Below, in pieces: positions 38,762 through 53,649 of a DNA stretch of 64,000 nucleotides. Under the pieces are notes generated by a model. It had not been told where the DNA came from, searched no databases, and saw only the letters and a list, made by a program, of their open reading frames with translations. This DNA is from JACRCT01 sp049841135. Lineage in GTDB: Bacteria; Myxococcota; Myxococcia; Myxococcales; UBA5297. Position numbers and translations under genes: made by a program. Numbering within the stretch: the first letter of the stretch is position 1; each line of letters opens with the position of its first letter. The stretch covers positions 2,418,001 to 2,482,000 of the forward strand of contig JASGHK010000004.1 in the NCBI GenBank assembly GCA_049841135.1. The letters are read 5' to 3'.

Positions 38762-40027
38762 ATGCCCACCGAGGAAAACCGCGGCAAGGAAGCGCACCGG
38801 TTCGGCAAATACACCCTCATCGACCGGATCGCCGTGGGCGGCATGGCGGAGATCTTCCTCGCGCGCCAGGCGGGCCTCGAGGGCTTCGAGAAGACCATCG
38901 TCATCAAGCGGATCCGCCCGCACCTGTCGAACCAGAAGAGCTTCGTGATGATGTTCCTGAACGAAGCCAAGCTCGCGGCGCAGCTGAACCACCCGAACAT
39001 CGTCCAGATCTACGACCTCGGGAAGATCGCCGACACGTACTTCATCGCCATGGAGTACATCTTCGGCCGGGACATGCGGCGCATCATCCCCAAGGCCGAC
39101 ACCATGGGGATCCCCTTCCCGATGGTCTACGCCCTCAAGATCGCCAGCTCGGTCTGCGAAGGGCTCTTCTACGCGCACCAGAAGACGGACATCTACGGGA
39201 ACCCGCTGAACATCGTCCACCGCGACGTCACGCCCGAAAACATCTTCGTGTCGTTCGACGGCACGGTGAAGATCCTCGACTTCGGCATCGCCAAGGCCGC
39301 CAACCAGATCGAGCAGACGCGCGCAGGCGAGATCAAGGGCAAGCTCAGCTACATGTCGCCCGAGCAGTGCATGGGCAAGCCGCTCGACCACCGCTCGGAC
39401 ATCTTCTCCTTGGGCGTCGTGCTCTACGAGTGGGTCACCGGCTTCAAGCTCTTCACCGGCGACAGCGAGGTGGCCATCCTCAAGTCGATCACCGAGTCGA
39501 AGATCTACGCGCCCAGCTACTTCAAGGCCGACATCCCCGAGGCGGTGGAGCGCATCCTGATGAAGGCGCTCGAGAAGGACCGCGACCTGCGCTACCAGAC
39601 CGCCTGGGACATGCAGTACGACATCGACCAGTTCCTGTCGCAGTACGAGTTCACGCCCTCGAACATCCACCTGTCGAACTTCCTCAAGCAGCTCTTCACC
39701 GACGAGCTGGAGGAGGAGAAGAAGCGCCTCACCGTCGGCGGCCGGCCCCCACCCTCGGGCGTACAGGAGGTGCTCGAGGAGATCGAGGAGGAGCTCGAGG
39801 CCCAGCCTCCCAAGCCCGAGCCCATCCCCCTGCGCCCGAAGGTCCAGGAGCGCACCGAGGTGGCCCAGCACCTGCCGGTGCCCGGCGGCCAGGGCTCGGA
39901 GAAGGTGCTCACCGTCAGCGTGAACGAGGACATCTACGACGTCCTCAAGGGCATCGCCGAGCGCAACCGGATTCCCGTCGGCACGCTCGTGCGCGACGTG
40001 CTCGCCAGCTACGTGAAGTACAAGTAG
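38762..40027 (+). CDS. Ser/Thr protein kinase with C-terminal ribbon-helix-helix-like domain
   Basis: 421 residues. Full Hanks-type kinase at ~14-285: 'IAVGGMAEIFLARQ', 'IVIKRIRPHL', catalytic 'VHRDVTPENIF' (~153), 'DFGIAKAANQ', 'MSPEQCMGKPLDHRSD'. An acidic, Pro-rich linker (~310-375) leads to a 40-residue C-terminus, 'VLTVSVNEDIYDVLKGIAER' then 'NRIPVGTLVRDVLASYVKYK', which has the strand-helix-helix pattern of CopG/Arc-type RHH DNA-binding domains. There is no membrane helix, so it is a cytosolic kinase that may bind DNA. It begins 80 bp after the lipoprotein gene and ends at its own terminator. Confidence 0.85.
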   Translation: MPTEENRGKEAHRFGKYTLIDRIAVGGMAEIFLARQAGLEGFEKTIVIKRIRPHLSNQKSFVMMFLNEAKLAAQLNHPNIVQIYDLGKIADTYFIAMEYIFGRDMRRIIPKADTMGIPFPMVYALKIASSVCEGLFYAHQKTDIYGNPLNIVHRDVTPENIFVSFDGTVKILDFGIAKAANQIEQTRAGEIKGKLSYMSPEQCMGKPLDHRSDIFSLGVVLYEWVTGFKLFTGDSEVAILKSITESKIYAPSYFKADIPEAVERILMKALEKDRDLRYQTAWDMQYDIDQFLSQYEFTPSNIHLSNFLKQLFTDELEEEKKRLTVGGRPPPSGVQEVLEEIEEELEAQPPKPEPIPLRPKVQERTEVAQHLPVPGGQGSEKVLTVSVNEDIYDVLKGIAERNRIPVGTLVRDVLASYVKYK

Positions 40028-40050
40028 CGCAGCGCTCCCGCCGTCAATTC

Positions 40051-40080
40051 GAAGGCCCGGCCAGCGGTTGCCGGGCCTTC
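40051..40080 (+). terminator. Rho-independent terminator after the kinase-RHH gene
   Basis: Perfect 10-bp stem GAAGGCCCGG / CCGGGCCTTC with a 10-base loop, followed by TGCTTT, 23 bp after the kinase stop and in the convergent gap before the Rep-like helicase, so it may also serve the other strand. Confidence 0.8.
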
Positions 40081-40172
40081 TGCTTTGCGCATGGCCGCTT
40101 GTGCCCAAAGGCACCCAGCCTCCGCCCCCTGCCATCATGCAGACCTTGTCGACCGGAGGCCCTTCGCCTCGG

Positions 40173-42362
40173 TCAGCGCTTCGGCGGGAACAGCGAGATT
40201 TGCGGAGAGTCCGGTTCAGGCGCCGGAGCGGGCGGCGGCGGCGGGAGCGGCGCGAGCCTGACCGAAGGCCCCGAGCCCGGTGCAGCCAGTGGCCTCACCG
40301 GAGCCGCGGGGATCGGCGCGGCGGCGGGCGCGGCTGCCGGCGGTTGCGCCTTGAGCTGCGCCCGGAGCCCGGCGAAGAACGAGCGCCCCTCCTCCTTGGG
40401 GTTGCCGGCCGCCGGCGCCATCTGGTCGAAGACCTCGGTGACGTCCTTGGGGATGTCCTCGATGAACCGCGACGGCGTGCGCTTGATGTTCTCGTTGCGC
40501 TTGGAGCGCGACATCGCGCGGGTCATGTACAGCTTCTCCCGCGCACGGGTGATGCCCACGTACGCCAGGCGCCGCTCTTCCGGGAGGTTCTGCGCCTCGC
40601 CCTGCATGCCGCCGTGGGGCAGCAGGTCCTCCTCGCAGCCGCACAGGAAGACGACCGGCCACTCCAGACCCTTGGAGGCGTGCAGCGTCATCAGCGTCAC
40701 CGACGAAGGCGGCGGCCCGCCGTCCTCCTCGCGCTCCGAGAGCGCGATGCGCTTGAGGTACGACTCGAGCGAGGGCTTGGCCTCGCGCTCCTGGTAGGAC
40801 CTCACGCCGTTGACGAAGTCGTCGACCGCCTGCACGTGGCGGGCACCAGCCTTCGCGCTCTGCACGCTCGCCCTTGCCGCCTCGCGCAGGCCCGTCTCGC
40901 TGACCAGGTCGTGCACCACCTGGTCGATGCCCTCGGTGGAGAAGCGCCGGCGGTAGCGCTCGAGCAGCCCGTGGAACTCCTTGAGCCGCTTCGCTGCTCC
41001 GGCCGGGAGGTCCTCGAACTCGTCGGCCCGGCGTATCGCCTCCTCGAGCGGCATCTTCTTGGCGCGGGCGTTCGCGCCGAGCCGCTCGAGGGTGGTGTCG
41101 CCGATGCCGCGCGCCGGGACGTTGACGATGCGCAGCAGCGAGACCTCGTCGCGGCCGTTCTGGCAGGCCTTCATGTACGCGACGATGTCCTTGATCTCCT
41201 TCTTGTCGAAGTACTCCTGGCCGCCGACCACGTCGTAGGGGATGTCCTCGCCGCGCAGGCTCTCCTCCAGCGGCCGGCTCTGGCCGTTGGTGCGGTAGAG
41301 GATGGCGATGTCCCTGGGCTGGCGGCCCTTCTCCAGCAGCCGGCTGATCTCCCGGCCGATCCAGCGGCCCTCCTCGTCCTCGTCGACGCACACCACGATC
41401 TGGATGGGGTCGCCGGGGCCGGCGGTGGTGAAGAGCTTCTTGGGCTTGCGCGCCTCGTTCTTGGCGATGACCGCGTTGGCGGCGTCGAGCACCGAGGAGG
41501 TCGAGCGGTAGTTCTGCTCGAGGCGGATCTCCTGGCAGCCCGGGAAGTGCTTGTCGTAGCTGAGGATGTTCTCCACCTCGGCCCCGCGCCAGCTGTAGAT
41601 GGACTGGTCGTCGTCGCCCACCGCGCAGACGTTCTTTCGCTCGCCCGCCAGCAGGATGAGCAGATCGAGCTGGCTGCGGTTGGTGTCCTGGTACTCGTCG
41701 ACCAGCAGGTACTGGTAGCGCGCCTGCAGCGCGTCGCGGACGTCCGGGTGCTCCTTCAAGAGCCGCATCGGCAAGAGGATGAGGTCGTCGAAGTCCACCG
41801 AGCCCTGCGCCCGGAGCGCCAGGTCGTACTTCGGGTAGATCTTCGCGGTGATGAGATCGTAGTCGTCGCCTTGCCCCTCGGGCTTGGGCTCGGGGACGAC
41901 GCCGGCACACTTGGCCTTGCTGATGAGCGCCAGCACCTTGCGCGGGTCGAACTTGCGGTCGTCGATCTTGACCTCGCGCATCGCGCGCTTGACCAGCGAG
42001 ACCTGGTCCGAGGCGTCGGCGATGCCGAAGCGCTTCGGGTAGCCCAGCTTCTCCACGTGCTGGCGCAGCACCTCGACCCCGAACGCGTGGAAGGTGCTGA
42101 CGGTCAGCTCCTTGGCCACCTTGGGGCCCACCAGGTCGGCGACGCGCTCCTTCATCTCCGCCGCGGCCTTGTTGGTGAAGGTCACCGCCAGGATGTTCGA
42201 GGGCTTGATGCCCTGCTGGACCATGTACGCGATCCGGTGGACGATGACGCGCGTCTTTCCGCTGCCGGCGCCGGCCAGGACCAGCAGCGGACCCTGGAGC
42301 GTCTTGACGGCTTTTCGCTGCGGCGGGTTGAGTCGGGAGAGGTCGAGCATGCCGGCCACCAT
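40173..42362 (-). CDS. Rep/UvrD-type superfamily 1 DNA helicase
   Basis: 729 residues. SF1A motifs: 'RLNPPQRKAV' (Q motif), Walker A 'AGAGSGKT' (30-37), 'VTFTNKAAAEMKERV', Walker B 'LLVDEYQDTN', 'VGDDDQSIYSWRGA', 'LEQNYRST', 'LMTLHASKGLEWPVVFL' and 'VGITRAREKLY'. Spacing and the N-terminus follow E. coli Rep more than UvrD. The last ~80 residues are Pro/Ala-rich and end in 'SPQISLFPPKR', a possible tail for polymerase or clamp contact. It unwinds DNA 3'-5' at stalled forks or during repair. ATG 42362 or ATG 42350 could start it; neither has a clear ribosome site. Confidence 0.9.
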   Translation of the reverse strand: MVAGMLDLSRLNPPQRKAVKTLQGPLLVLAGAGSGKTRVIVHRIAYMVQQGIKPSNILAVTFTNKAAAEMKERVADLVGPKVAKELTVSTFHAFGVEVLRQHVEKLGYPKRFGIADASDQVSLVKRAMREVKIDDRKFDPRKVLALISKAKCAGVVPEPKPEGQGDDYDLITAKIYPKYDLALRAQGSVDFDDLILLPMRLLKEHPDVRDALQARYQYLLVDEYQDTNRSQLDLLILLAGERKNVCAVGDDDQSIYSWRGAEVENILSYDKHFPGCQEIRLEQNYRSTSSVLDAANAVIAKNEARKPKKLFTTAGPGDPIQIVVCVDEDEEGRWIGREISRLLEKGRQPRDIAILYRTNGQSRPLEESLRGEDIPYDVVGGQEYFDKKEIKDIVAYMKACQNGRDEVSLLRIVNVPARGIGDTTLERLGANARAKKMPLEEAIRRADEFEDLPAGAAKRLKEFHGLLERYRRRFSTEGIDQVVHDLVSETGLREAARASVQSAKAGARHVQAVDDFVNGVRSYQEREAKPSLESYLKRIALSEREEDGGPPPSSVTLMTLHASKGLEWPVVFLCGCEEDLLPHGGMQGEAQNLPEERRLAYVGITRAREKLYMTRAMSRSKRNENIKRTPSRFIEDIPKDVTEVFDQMAPAAGNPKEEGRSFFAGLRAQLKAQPPAAAPAAAPIPAAPVRPLAAPGSGPSVRLAPLPPPPPAPAPEPDSPQISLFPPKR

Positions 42363-42381
42363 TTACCAAGAAACGGCGAGG

Positions 42382-43029
42382 GTGGCGCGCCCCACCTGGG
42401 CTCTCACGGCGCTGCTCGCCGCCCTCCTCGGCGCCGCCTGCAAGGACGCACCGGCGAAGCCCGTCCCCGAGGCGATTTCTGGAGCGGCGACCACCGCCGC
42501 AGCCGAGCCCACCGCCCCCCGCTCCGACGCGGGCGCGAAGGCACCTTCCTCCCTCGACGGCAAGACGCTGCACTTCACGAACCTGCAGCGGTTCGCCCCC
42601 GACGCCCTGCTCGACTTCCAGGGCGGCAAGCTGGCGGCCTCGACCGCGCAGATCGGCGAGGTGGCGGTCTCCGAGGTCGAGCGGACGTATTCCTCCGGCG
42701 CGCGCACTCTGAAGCTGCGCCTGGTCGACACCAGCCTGAACCGCGGCGCGCGCGCCCCCAAGCCCGGCGAAGCCTATGAGGACGACCGGAAGATCGGCCG
42801 TCCGCTCGGCATCGCCGGCGCCTCGGGCTACCTGGAGTTCGAGAAGGAATCGCGCCGGGCGACCGCCAACCTCATCGTCACCGACCGCGTGCTGGTCACC
42901 CTCACCCTGGAGGACGCACGAGGGCCCGAGGACCTGCAGCGGCTCGCGGTCGCGCTGGACCTGCGCAAGCTCGACGCGCTGCTGCTCGAGGACGCGCTGC
43001 GCGCCACGGAGCCTGCGAGGCCGCGGTAG
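42382..43029 (+). CDS. Lipoprotein of unknown function
   Basis: About 215 residues from GTG 42382: signal peptide with lipobox at about Cys20 ('LLGAAC'), a Pro/Ala/Thr linker, then a mixed fold ('LHFTNLQRFAPDALLDFQGG', 'ASGYLEFEKESRRATANLIV', 'RVLVTLTLEDARGPEDL'). I do not recognise the family. An in-frame ATG at 42349 has a better ribosome site (GGGAGAGG) but would overlap head-to-head with the helicase start by 14 bp, so the start is open. Confidence 0.65.
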   Translation: MARPTWALTALLAALLGAACKDAPAKPVPEAISGAATTAAAEPTAPRSDAGAKAPSSLDGKTLHFTNLQRFAPDALLDFQGGKLAASTAQIGEVAVSEVERTYSSGARTLKLRLVDTSLNRGARAPKPGEAYEDDRKIGRPLGIAGASGYLEFEKESRRATANLIVTDRVLVTLTLEDARGPEDLQRLAVALDLRKLDALLLEDALRATEPARPR

Positions 43030-43064
43030 GATACCGGTCCGACGAGGTCCCAAGGAGGAGTCGC

Positions 43065-43523
43065 GTGGCCAAGGAAGGCATCATCGAGAGCCCCATCGAA
43101 GGCCCCCCGCAGTCCAAGCGCGCGTTCCTGGAGGAGTACGGCAAGCTCCTCCGCGACTTCTCGAGCGACCCGGGCAACCCCGGGAGCTACGCCTGCAAGG
43201 CGTGCGAGCGCTGCACCTCGTGCATGTTCTGCGAGAGCTGCGAGGCCTGCTACGGCTGCACGCACTGCCGCGGCTGCTCGCTGTGCAACCACTGCACCCA
43301 TTGCGCCGAGTGCAAGTCGTGCAACTCCTGCGCGTACTGCATCCAGAGCGAGGCCTGCTCGGGCAGCAACTACCTGGTGATGTGCCGCAACCTCTCCGAC
43401 TGCAACTACTGCTTCGGCTGCGTCGGCCTCTCGAAGAAGGACTTCCACATCCTCAACAAGGGCTACCCGAGGACGGAGTACTTCAAGGTGGTCGAGCGGC
43501 TGCGGAGGGAGCTGGGAGTGTAG
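43065..43523 (+). CDS. Cysteine-triplet repeat protein (Cys at every third residue)
   Basis: 152 residues with 22 cysteines. From about residue 44, seventeen consecutive cysteines follow at exact 3-residue spacing (pattern C-x-x repeated, e.g. 'CKACERCTSCMFCESCEAC'), and the last five keep the register at spacings of 6, 9, 6, 3 and 3. The C-terminal part 'CNYCFGCVGLSKKDFHILNK' followed by 'YPRTEYFKVVERL' resembles the end of uncharacterised Cys-rich proteins seen in other bacteria. No signal peptide, so probably cytoplasmic. The spacing suggests a metal-rich or metal-cluster repeat fold, or a helical solenoid. GTG start at 43065 with AAGGAGGAG. It lies 35 bp after the lipoprotein gene. Confidence 0.8.
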   Translation: MAKEGIIESPIEGPPQSKRAFLEEYGKLLRDFSSDPGNPGSYACKACERCTSCMFCESCEACYGCTHCRGCSLCNHCTHCAECKSCNSCAYCIQSEACSGSNYLVMCRNLSDCNYCFGCVGLSKKDFHILNKGYPRTEYFKVVERLRRELGV

Positions 43524-43570
43524 TTGCAGCCCGCCATCTCGCCGAAGGTGTGAGCGGCGTTGCATAAGGT

Positions 43571-43590
43571 ATGTCAATCGGTCCTGACAT
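43571..43590. promoter_or_regulatory. Inverted repeat upstream of gltB
   Basis: ATGTCA (43571-43576) and TGACAT (43585-43590) form a perfect inverted repeat with an 8-base spacer in the 248-bp region before gltB. The left arm belongs to a 12-mer (TAAGGTATGTCA, 43565-43576) that recurs with one change upstream of the GvpL/F-like gene. Operator or promoter element; no more can be said. Confidence 0.35.
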
Positions 43591-43771
43591 CGCTCGGCCC
43601 CTTGCTCGGAGTCCGCTCTTCGCACTGCTCGGCAGTGAATGGAGCGAGCGAGCTCGCCTCTCCAAGTAGGGCATCCCGTCCTCTCCGGCGTTACACCGTG
43701 CCATCCCCCGCGTGCGTCGCTGCGTGGCGGGGAGCGCGCGCCGACATTTCCGCGCCGGGGAGAACGAGCGG

Positions 43772-49737
<5,966 letters not shown>

Positions 49738-49830
49738 CGGCCGCCGCGCCGGCCAGCCGTAAAGTCACGGCATAGCGACTCCCCGTGAAGCCGTGTATGG
49801 TCTGGCCCGCGCAGAGAGGGAGGGGCCGGA

Positions 49831-50997
49831 ATGGGCTGGTTCGGCAAGAGGGGGAGGGCTTCGGACGCCTACGTTCGCGACGAGCCCGAGTCGCTTCGCG
49901 TCTTCTACAAGCCGCTGACCGGGTTCGCCGAGGAGCCGGTGCCGGAGGTCCGGAAGCTGGTGGAGGCGCTGTCGCGCGGCGCGATGCTGCCGGCCGACGC
50001 AGCGGACTACCCGACCGATCCGACGGCACTCCGGACGGCCGCGTCCTCGCTCGAGTCAGCCGCCCGCGATCTCCTGGGCGCCCGGCTCTCGCTCGACGAC
50101 GGCGACCCGTCGCAGCTCGATCTCCTGGTGGAGACCCACCTGCTTCCGACCACGCTGCGCCCCTTCTTCGCCAAGGGAAGGCTCCGCGGGCTGAGCGAGG
50201 CCGAGGCCGACACCTACGCGACGGCCCGCGAAGGGCTGCGCATCCCGCGCGAGCCGCTCCTCTACTACGCGCTCGGCGCCTGGTGGGGCGAGTGGCTGGT
50301 CCGCCACTGCCGCTGCGACTGGCGCCTCTTCGCGCCGCTCCACCCGCTGCAGACCTTCCCCGACGCGATCACCGTGCAGGTGACGCTCTGCCTGCACCCG
50401 TTCTCCCAGGTCACCAAGAAGCTCTGCGACCCCGAGGGCGACAACCTCGCCTTCAAGAGTGCCCTCGCGAGCGAGTCGCGCCGCGAAGTTCCGCCCTTCC
50501 CGCTGCTGGCCTCGCTGGCCGACGCCGAGCAGGCCTTCCACTCGCGGCTGCACCCGCGGGCCAGGGAAGCTCTCGAGCTGCAGCAGCAGAAGGACGGCCA
50601 GGGCGCCTTCGACGCCTTCTGCGACGCCATCGACGCGGGCACCGACGACCCGCACACGCTGGTCCTGGCCGGCATGCACGCCATCTCCGGCGGGGTCCTC
50701 GACGCTGCCGAGGACTGGCTCGGACGCGTCCTCGAGCGCTACCCCGCTCACCGCGTCACGCGGCACAACCTGGCGGTGGCGCGGGCCCAGGCGGAGCGCT
50801 ACCCCGAGGCGCTGCAGCTCCTCGAGCCGCTGGTCGCCGAGGCCCCGGAGTACGGCCGGGCACGCATGACCCTGGCGTCGCTCCTCATGGAGCTCGGCCG
50901 CGCCGCCGACGCGGGCGAGCACCTGCAGTGGATCGTCGAGAACGACCCGGAGCTCGCCGGTCAGGCCAAGGCCATGCTGGCCGAGGTGACGCACTGA
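49831..50997 (+). CDS. TPR-containing protein of unknown function
   Basis: 388 residues, no signal or membrane segment. Residues 1-270 are a helical region of unknown family ('EPLLYYALGAWWGEWLVRHCRCDWRL' contains an aromatic core). Residues ~275-380 carry three TPR-like repeats ('GAFDAFCDAIDAGTDDPHTL', 'GVLDAAEDWLGRVLERYPAH', 'RYPEALQLLEPLVAEAPEYG'). GAGGGAGGGG before ATG 49831. It stands 93 bp after gltD, possibly its own unit, and converges with the RlmI-like gene. Confidence 0.7.
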   Translation: MGWFGKRGRASDAYVRDEPESLRVFYKPLTGFAEEPVPEVRKLVEALSRGAMLPADAADYPTDPTALRTAASSLESAARDLLGARLSLDDGDPSQLDLLVETHLLPTTLRPFFAKGRLRGLSEAEADTYATAREGLRIPREPLLYYALGAWWGEWLVRHCRCDWRLFAPLHPLQTFPDAITVQVTLCLHPFSQVTKKLCDPEGDNLAFKSALASESRREVPPFPLLASLADAEQAFHSRLHPRAREALELQQQKDGQGAFDAFCDAIDAGTDDPHTLVLAGMHAISGGVLDAAEDWLGRVLERYPAHRVTRHNLAVARAQAERYPEALQLLEPLVAEAPEYGRARMTLASLLMELGRAADAGEHLQWIVENDPELAGQAKAMLAEVTH

Positions 50998-51019
50998 CCT
51001 CTCAGTCGCCCCGCTTCGC

Positions 51020-52189
51020 TCACACCACCCGCATCACCCAGCACTTGAGGTAGTCCGCCTCCGGCATCCCCGCGAACCCCGGGTGGTCGCGCCCCGCTGC
51101 CCGCTTCTCCAGGAACTGCACGTTGCGCTTGCTGTCCTCGATGGCCGACTGCAGCACCCGCCCGAACAGCTCCGGCGTCATCTTCCCCGAGCACGAGCAG
51201 CTGATGAGGATGCCTTCCTTGTTCAGGATCTTCAGCGCCCGCAGGTTCAGGTCCTTGTAGGCGCGCTCCGCCGCGGGGATGCCCTCCTTGCGCTTGGCGA
51301 ACGCCGGCGGGTCGATGACCACGACGTCGAAGCGGCGCCCCTCCTTCTCGAACTCCCGCAGAAGGTCGAACGCGTTGGCGCAGCGCGCCTCGACGTGCGT
51401 CAGCCCGTTGCGCCCGGCGTTCGCCGCCGCCTTCTGCGCCGCCGCCTCCAGTTGGTCGACGGCGATGACGTGCTTGCAGCCGCCGCTCGCCAGCGAGAGC
51501 GCGAAGCCGCCATGGTAGGTGAAGCAGTCCAGCCCCTCGCCCTTGGCGTAGTCGGCGGCGCGCAGGTGGTTCTCGCGCTGGTCCAGGAAGGCGCCGGTCT
51601 TCAGGTCCTCCATCAGGTCGATGGCGAAGAGGTTCCTGCCCTCGTGGTACTCGACCGCCGCCGGCCCCTGCCCCTTGGCCAGCCGGCTCTCGCGCGGCAG
51701 CTGCTCGAACTCGCGCGCCGAGGTGTCGTTGCGCAGCGCGATGAGCCGCGGCGAGAGCAGCTCGTCGAGCAGCTGCACCGTCTCCGCCTCGCGCGACGCC
51801 ATCCCCTCGCTGATGGACTGGATCGTCACACCGTCGGCGAACTTGTCGACGATGAGCCCCGGCAAGAGGTCCGACTCGCCGTGCACGACCCGGAAGGCGT
51901 CGGCGCCCGGGAAGAGCGCCTGGCGCCGGTCCAGTGCGGCCTGGAGCCGCGCCTTGAAGAAGGCCGTGTCCACCTTCTCGTCGCGTCGGGTCAACAGCCG
52001 CAGCGCAATCGGCGACCGGTGGGCCCAGAACGCCTGTCCGATGAAGTTGCCTTGCGGGTCGGCGACGCGGACCACCGCGCCAGAGGGCGCCTCGGTGGCG
52101 CGGGCGACGTCGACGCGGAAGACCCACGGCATGCCCTGGCGCAGGCGCTTGGCGCCCTTCGACGTGACCTGCACGGTGTCCTGGGCCAT
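51020..52189 (-). CDS. rlmI: RlmI-like 23S rRNA m5C methyltransferase
   Basis: 389 residues, near the E. coli RlmI length (396). N-terminal PUA domain ('VTSKGAKRLRQGMPWVFRVDV'), a beta-strand linker ('FRVVHGESDLLPGLIVDKFADG'), and a Rossmann methyltransferase with 'GLDCFTYHGGFALSLA' as motif I, 'VIAVDQLEAAAQKA', 'FDVVVIDPPAFAKRK' (motif IV) and 'ISCSCSGKM' (motif VI Cys pair region). Family enzymes methylate C1962 of 23S rRNA; members without activity data are often only called class I rRNA methyltransferases. It is 4 bp before the 3' side of a GTG-rich region and transcribed away from the zincin gene. Confidence 0.85.
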   Translation of the reverse strand: MAQDTVQVTSKGAKRLRQGMPWVFRVDVARATEAPSGAVVRVADPQGNFIGQAFWAHRSPIALRLLTRRDEKVDTAFFKARLQAALDRRQALFPGADAFRVVHGESDLLPGLIVDKFADGVTIQSISEGMASREAETVQLLDELLSPRLIALRNDTSAREFEQLPRESRLAKGQGPAAVEYHEGRNLFAIDLMEDLKTGAFLDQRENHLRAADYAKGEGLDCFTYHGGFALSLASGGCKHVIAVDQLEAAAQKAAANAGRNGLTHVEARCANAFDLLREFEKEGRRFDVVVIDPPAFAKRKEGIPAAERAYKDLNLRALKILNKEGILISCSCSGKMTPELFGRVLQSAIEDSKRNVQFLEKRAAGRDHPGFAGMPEADYLKCWVMRVV

Positions 52190-52279
52190 GGGCTCACTCC
52201 TCCTTCGACGCGACGAAACGACCGATCCAGCGCGGAGGCCGGCAGCGCCAGTCCCCAGCGACGCCGAGGCTGACTCCCG

Positions 52280-53495
52280 TCACTCCAGACCGCGGGCCAC
52301 GAGCTGGGTGTCGTCCTCGCCGCGCAGGTGGCCTATCTCGTGGAGCAACGTCACCTCGACCTGCCGCTCGAGCTCGGCGCGGTCGGCCACAGTCCGGGCG
52401 ATGTTCTTGCGGTACAGCACGATGGACCGGCAGGGGTTCTCGTCGGCCAGGCAGGCCTCGCCCAGCGACGGCCCGCGGAACAGCCCGACGATCGTCGGAG
52501 AGAGCGGCGGGTCGTTGCCGACGAGGTCCTCGATGTCCGGGATGTCCTGCGTGGAAACCGGGATGCTCTGGAGATCGGCGCGCATGGCCTGCGGCAGCCC
52601 GGCGACCTTGACCGTGACGAGCCGGGCGAACTCCTCGGGGCTGATGGGCACCGGAGGCGGGAACGCGACCGGATCGAGCTTCCTGGGCCTTGGCCACCTC
52701 GCGCTCCGCGGTGGCGGCGTCCTTGTGCCGCTCGGCGATGAGCCCCAGGTAGTGGTGGGCGTGCGCCTCGCGACCCTCGACGAGCTGCAGCGCCTCGAAC
52801 TCGGCCTTGGCCTCGTCGAAGCGGCACAGCTCCCACAGCGCGCTCGCCTTCTCGTAGCGGGCGTTGTCGACGTCCACCCCCGCCGCGAGCGCCTCGGTTG
52901 CCAGGGCCAGCGCCTCGCGGGCCCGCCCCAGGTCGTTGAGCGCGGTGGCGGCGACGGACGCGAAGCGGCCCGACAGCTCGGCGTCGGCAGCCCGGCTCGC
53001 CAGGTCGTGGCCATGCAGCGCGTAGGTCAAACCCAGCTCGGAGTACTCGCGCGAGAACGGCAGCTTGGTGATGTACAGCTCCCCCGCCCCCTGCAGCGCG
53101 TCGCGGTGGTCGGGGTCGAGCGCGAGGGCGCGCGCGTAGGCCGCGCGCGCCTCTTCGAACCGCTGCAGGCCCACCAGCGCCCAGGCCCGCTCGCAGTGCG
53201 CGTCGGGGCTGTTGGGCTCGGCGCCGCTGGCCTGGACCGCGCACGCCAAGGCGTCGAGGTAGCGGGCGGAGTCGTAGAAGAACTGCGCCCGCTGCAGGAA
53301 GTCACCGTCGCCGTCCGCGCACTGCGGCAAGGTCTCGACCGGCCCACCCGCCTTGCTGCGCGGGCCGGCCTTCTCGGCGAGCCCCGCGTCGGCGAGGTGC
53401 GCCGCGGCGTCCGCGCCGGCTGGCGCCGAGGGGGCGGCACAGTGGCAAGCGGAGAAGAGGGCGCACAGAAGCAGCGCGGACGTCCAGGAATGCAT
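52280..53495 (-). CDS. TPR lipoprotein with C-terminal minimal zincin (DUF1025-type) domain (one apparent frameshift)
   Basis: About 405 residues. Lipobox 'LFSAC' at Cys17, a linker, then TPR repeats at ~60-260 ('RFEEARAAYARALALDPDH' and others). After the shift the sequence becomes 'LDPVAFPPPVPISPEEFARL' and ends in 'VTLLHEIGHLRGEDD', the H-E-x-x-H motif of the small MMP-like zincins (DUF1025). The frame break is at 52676-52682 (GAAGCTC for GAGCTC on the coding strand) at the TPR-zincin junction. DUF1025 proteins are normally ~120-residue cytoplasmic proteins; a secreted TPR-fused form is unusual. Divergent from the M23 gene. Confidence 0.75.
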
Positions 53496-53649
53496 CGGGC
53501 GGGAATCCTAGAGGCCTGCTCCCGGGGCGGCAACTGCCATGTCCTTGACTCGCAGGAGGATTCGCCCGAGTTATCGGGCCCCTTTCGGCCGGAAATGCCT
53601 GTCCCGGCCCGCTGTTGCTGCCAGTAGAACCGCTGCATGGAGGCCCGAC

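Noticed and set aside
42349..42381. Firm start of the lipoprotein gene at ATG 42349
   Set aside because: It has a better ribosome site but would overlap head-to-head with the helicase start; both remain possible, so the shorter form is listed.
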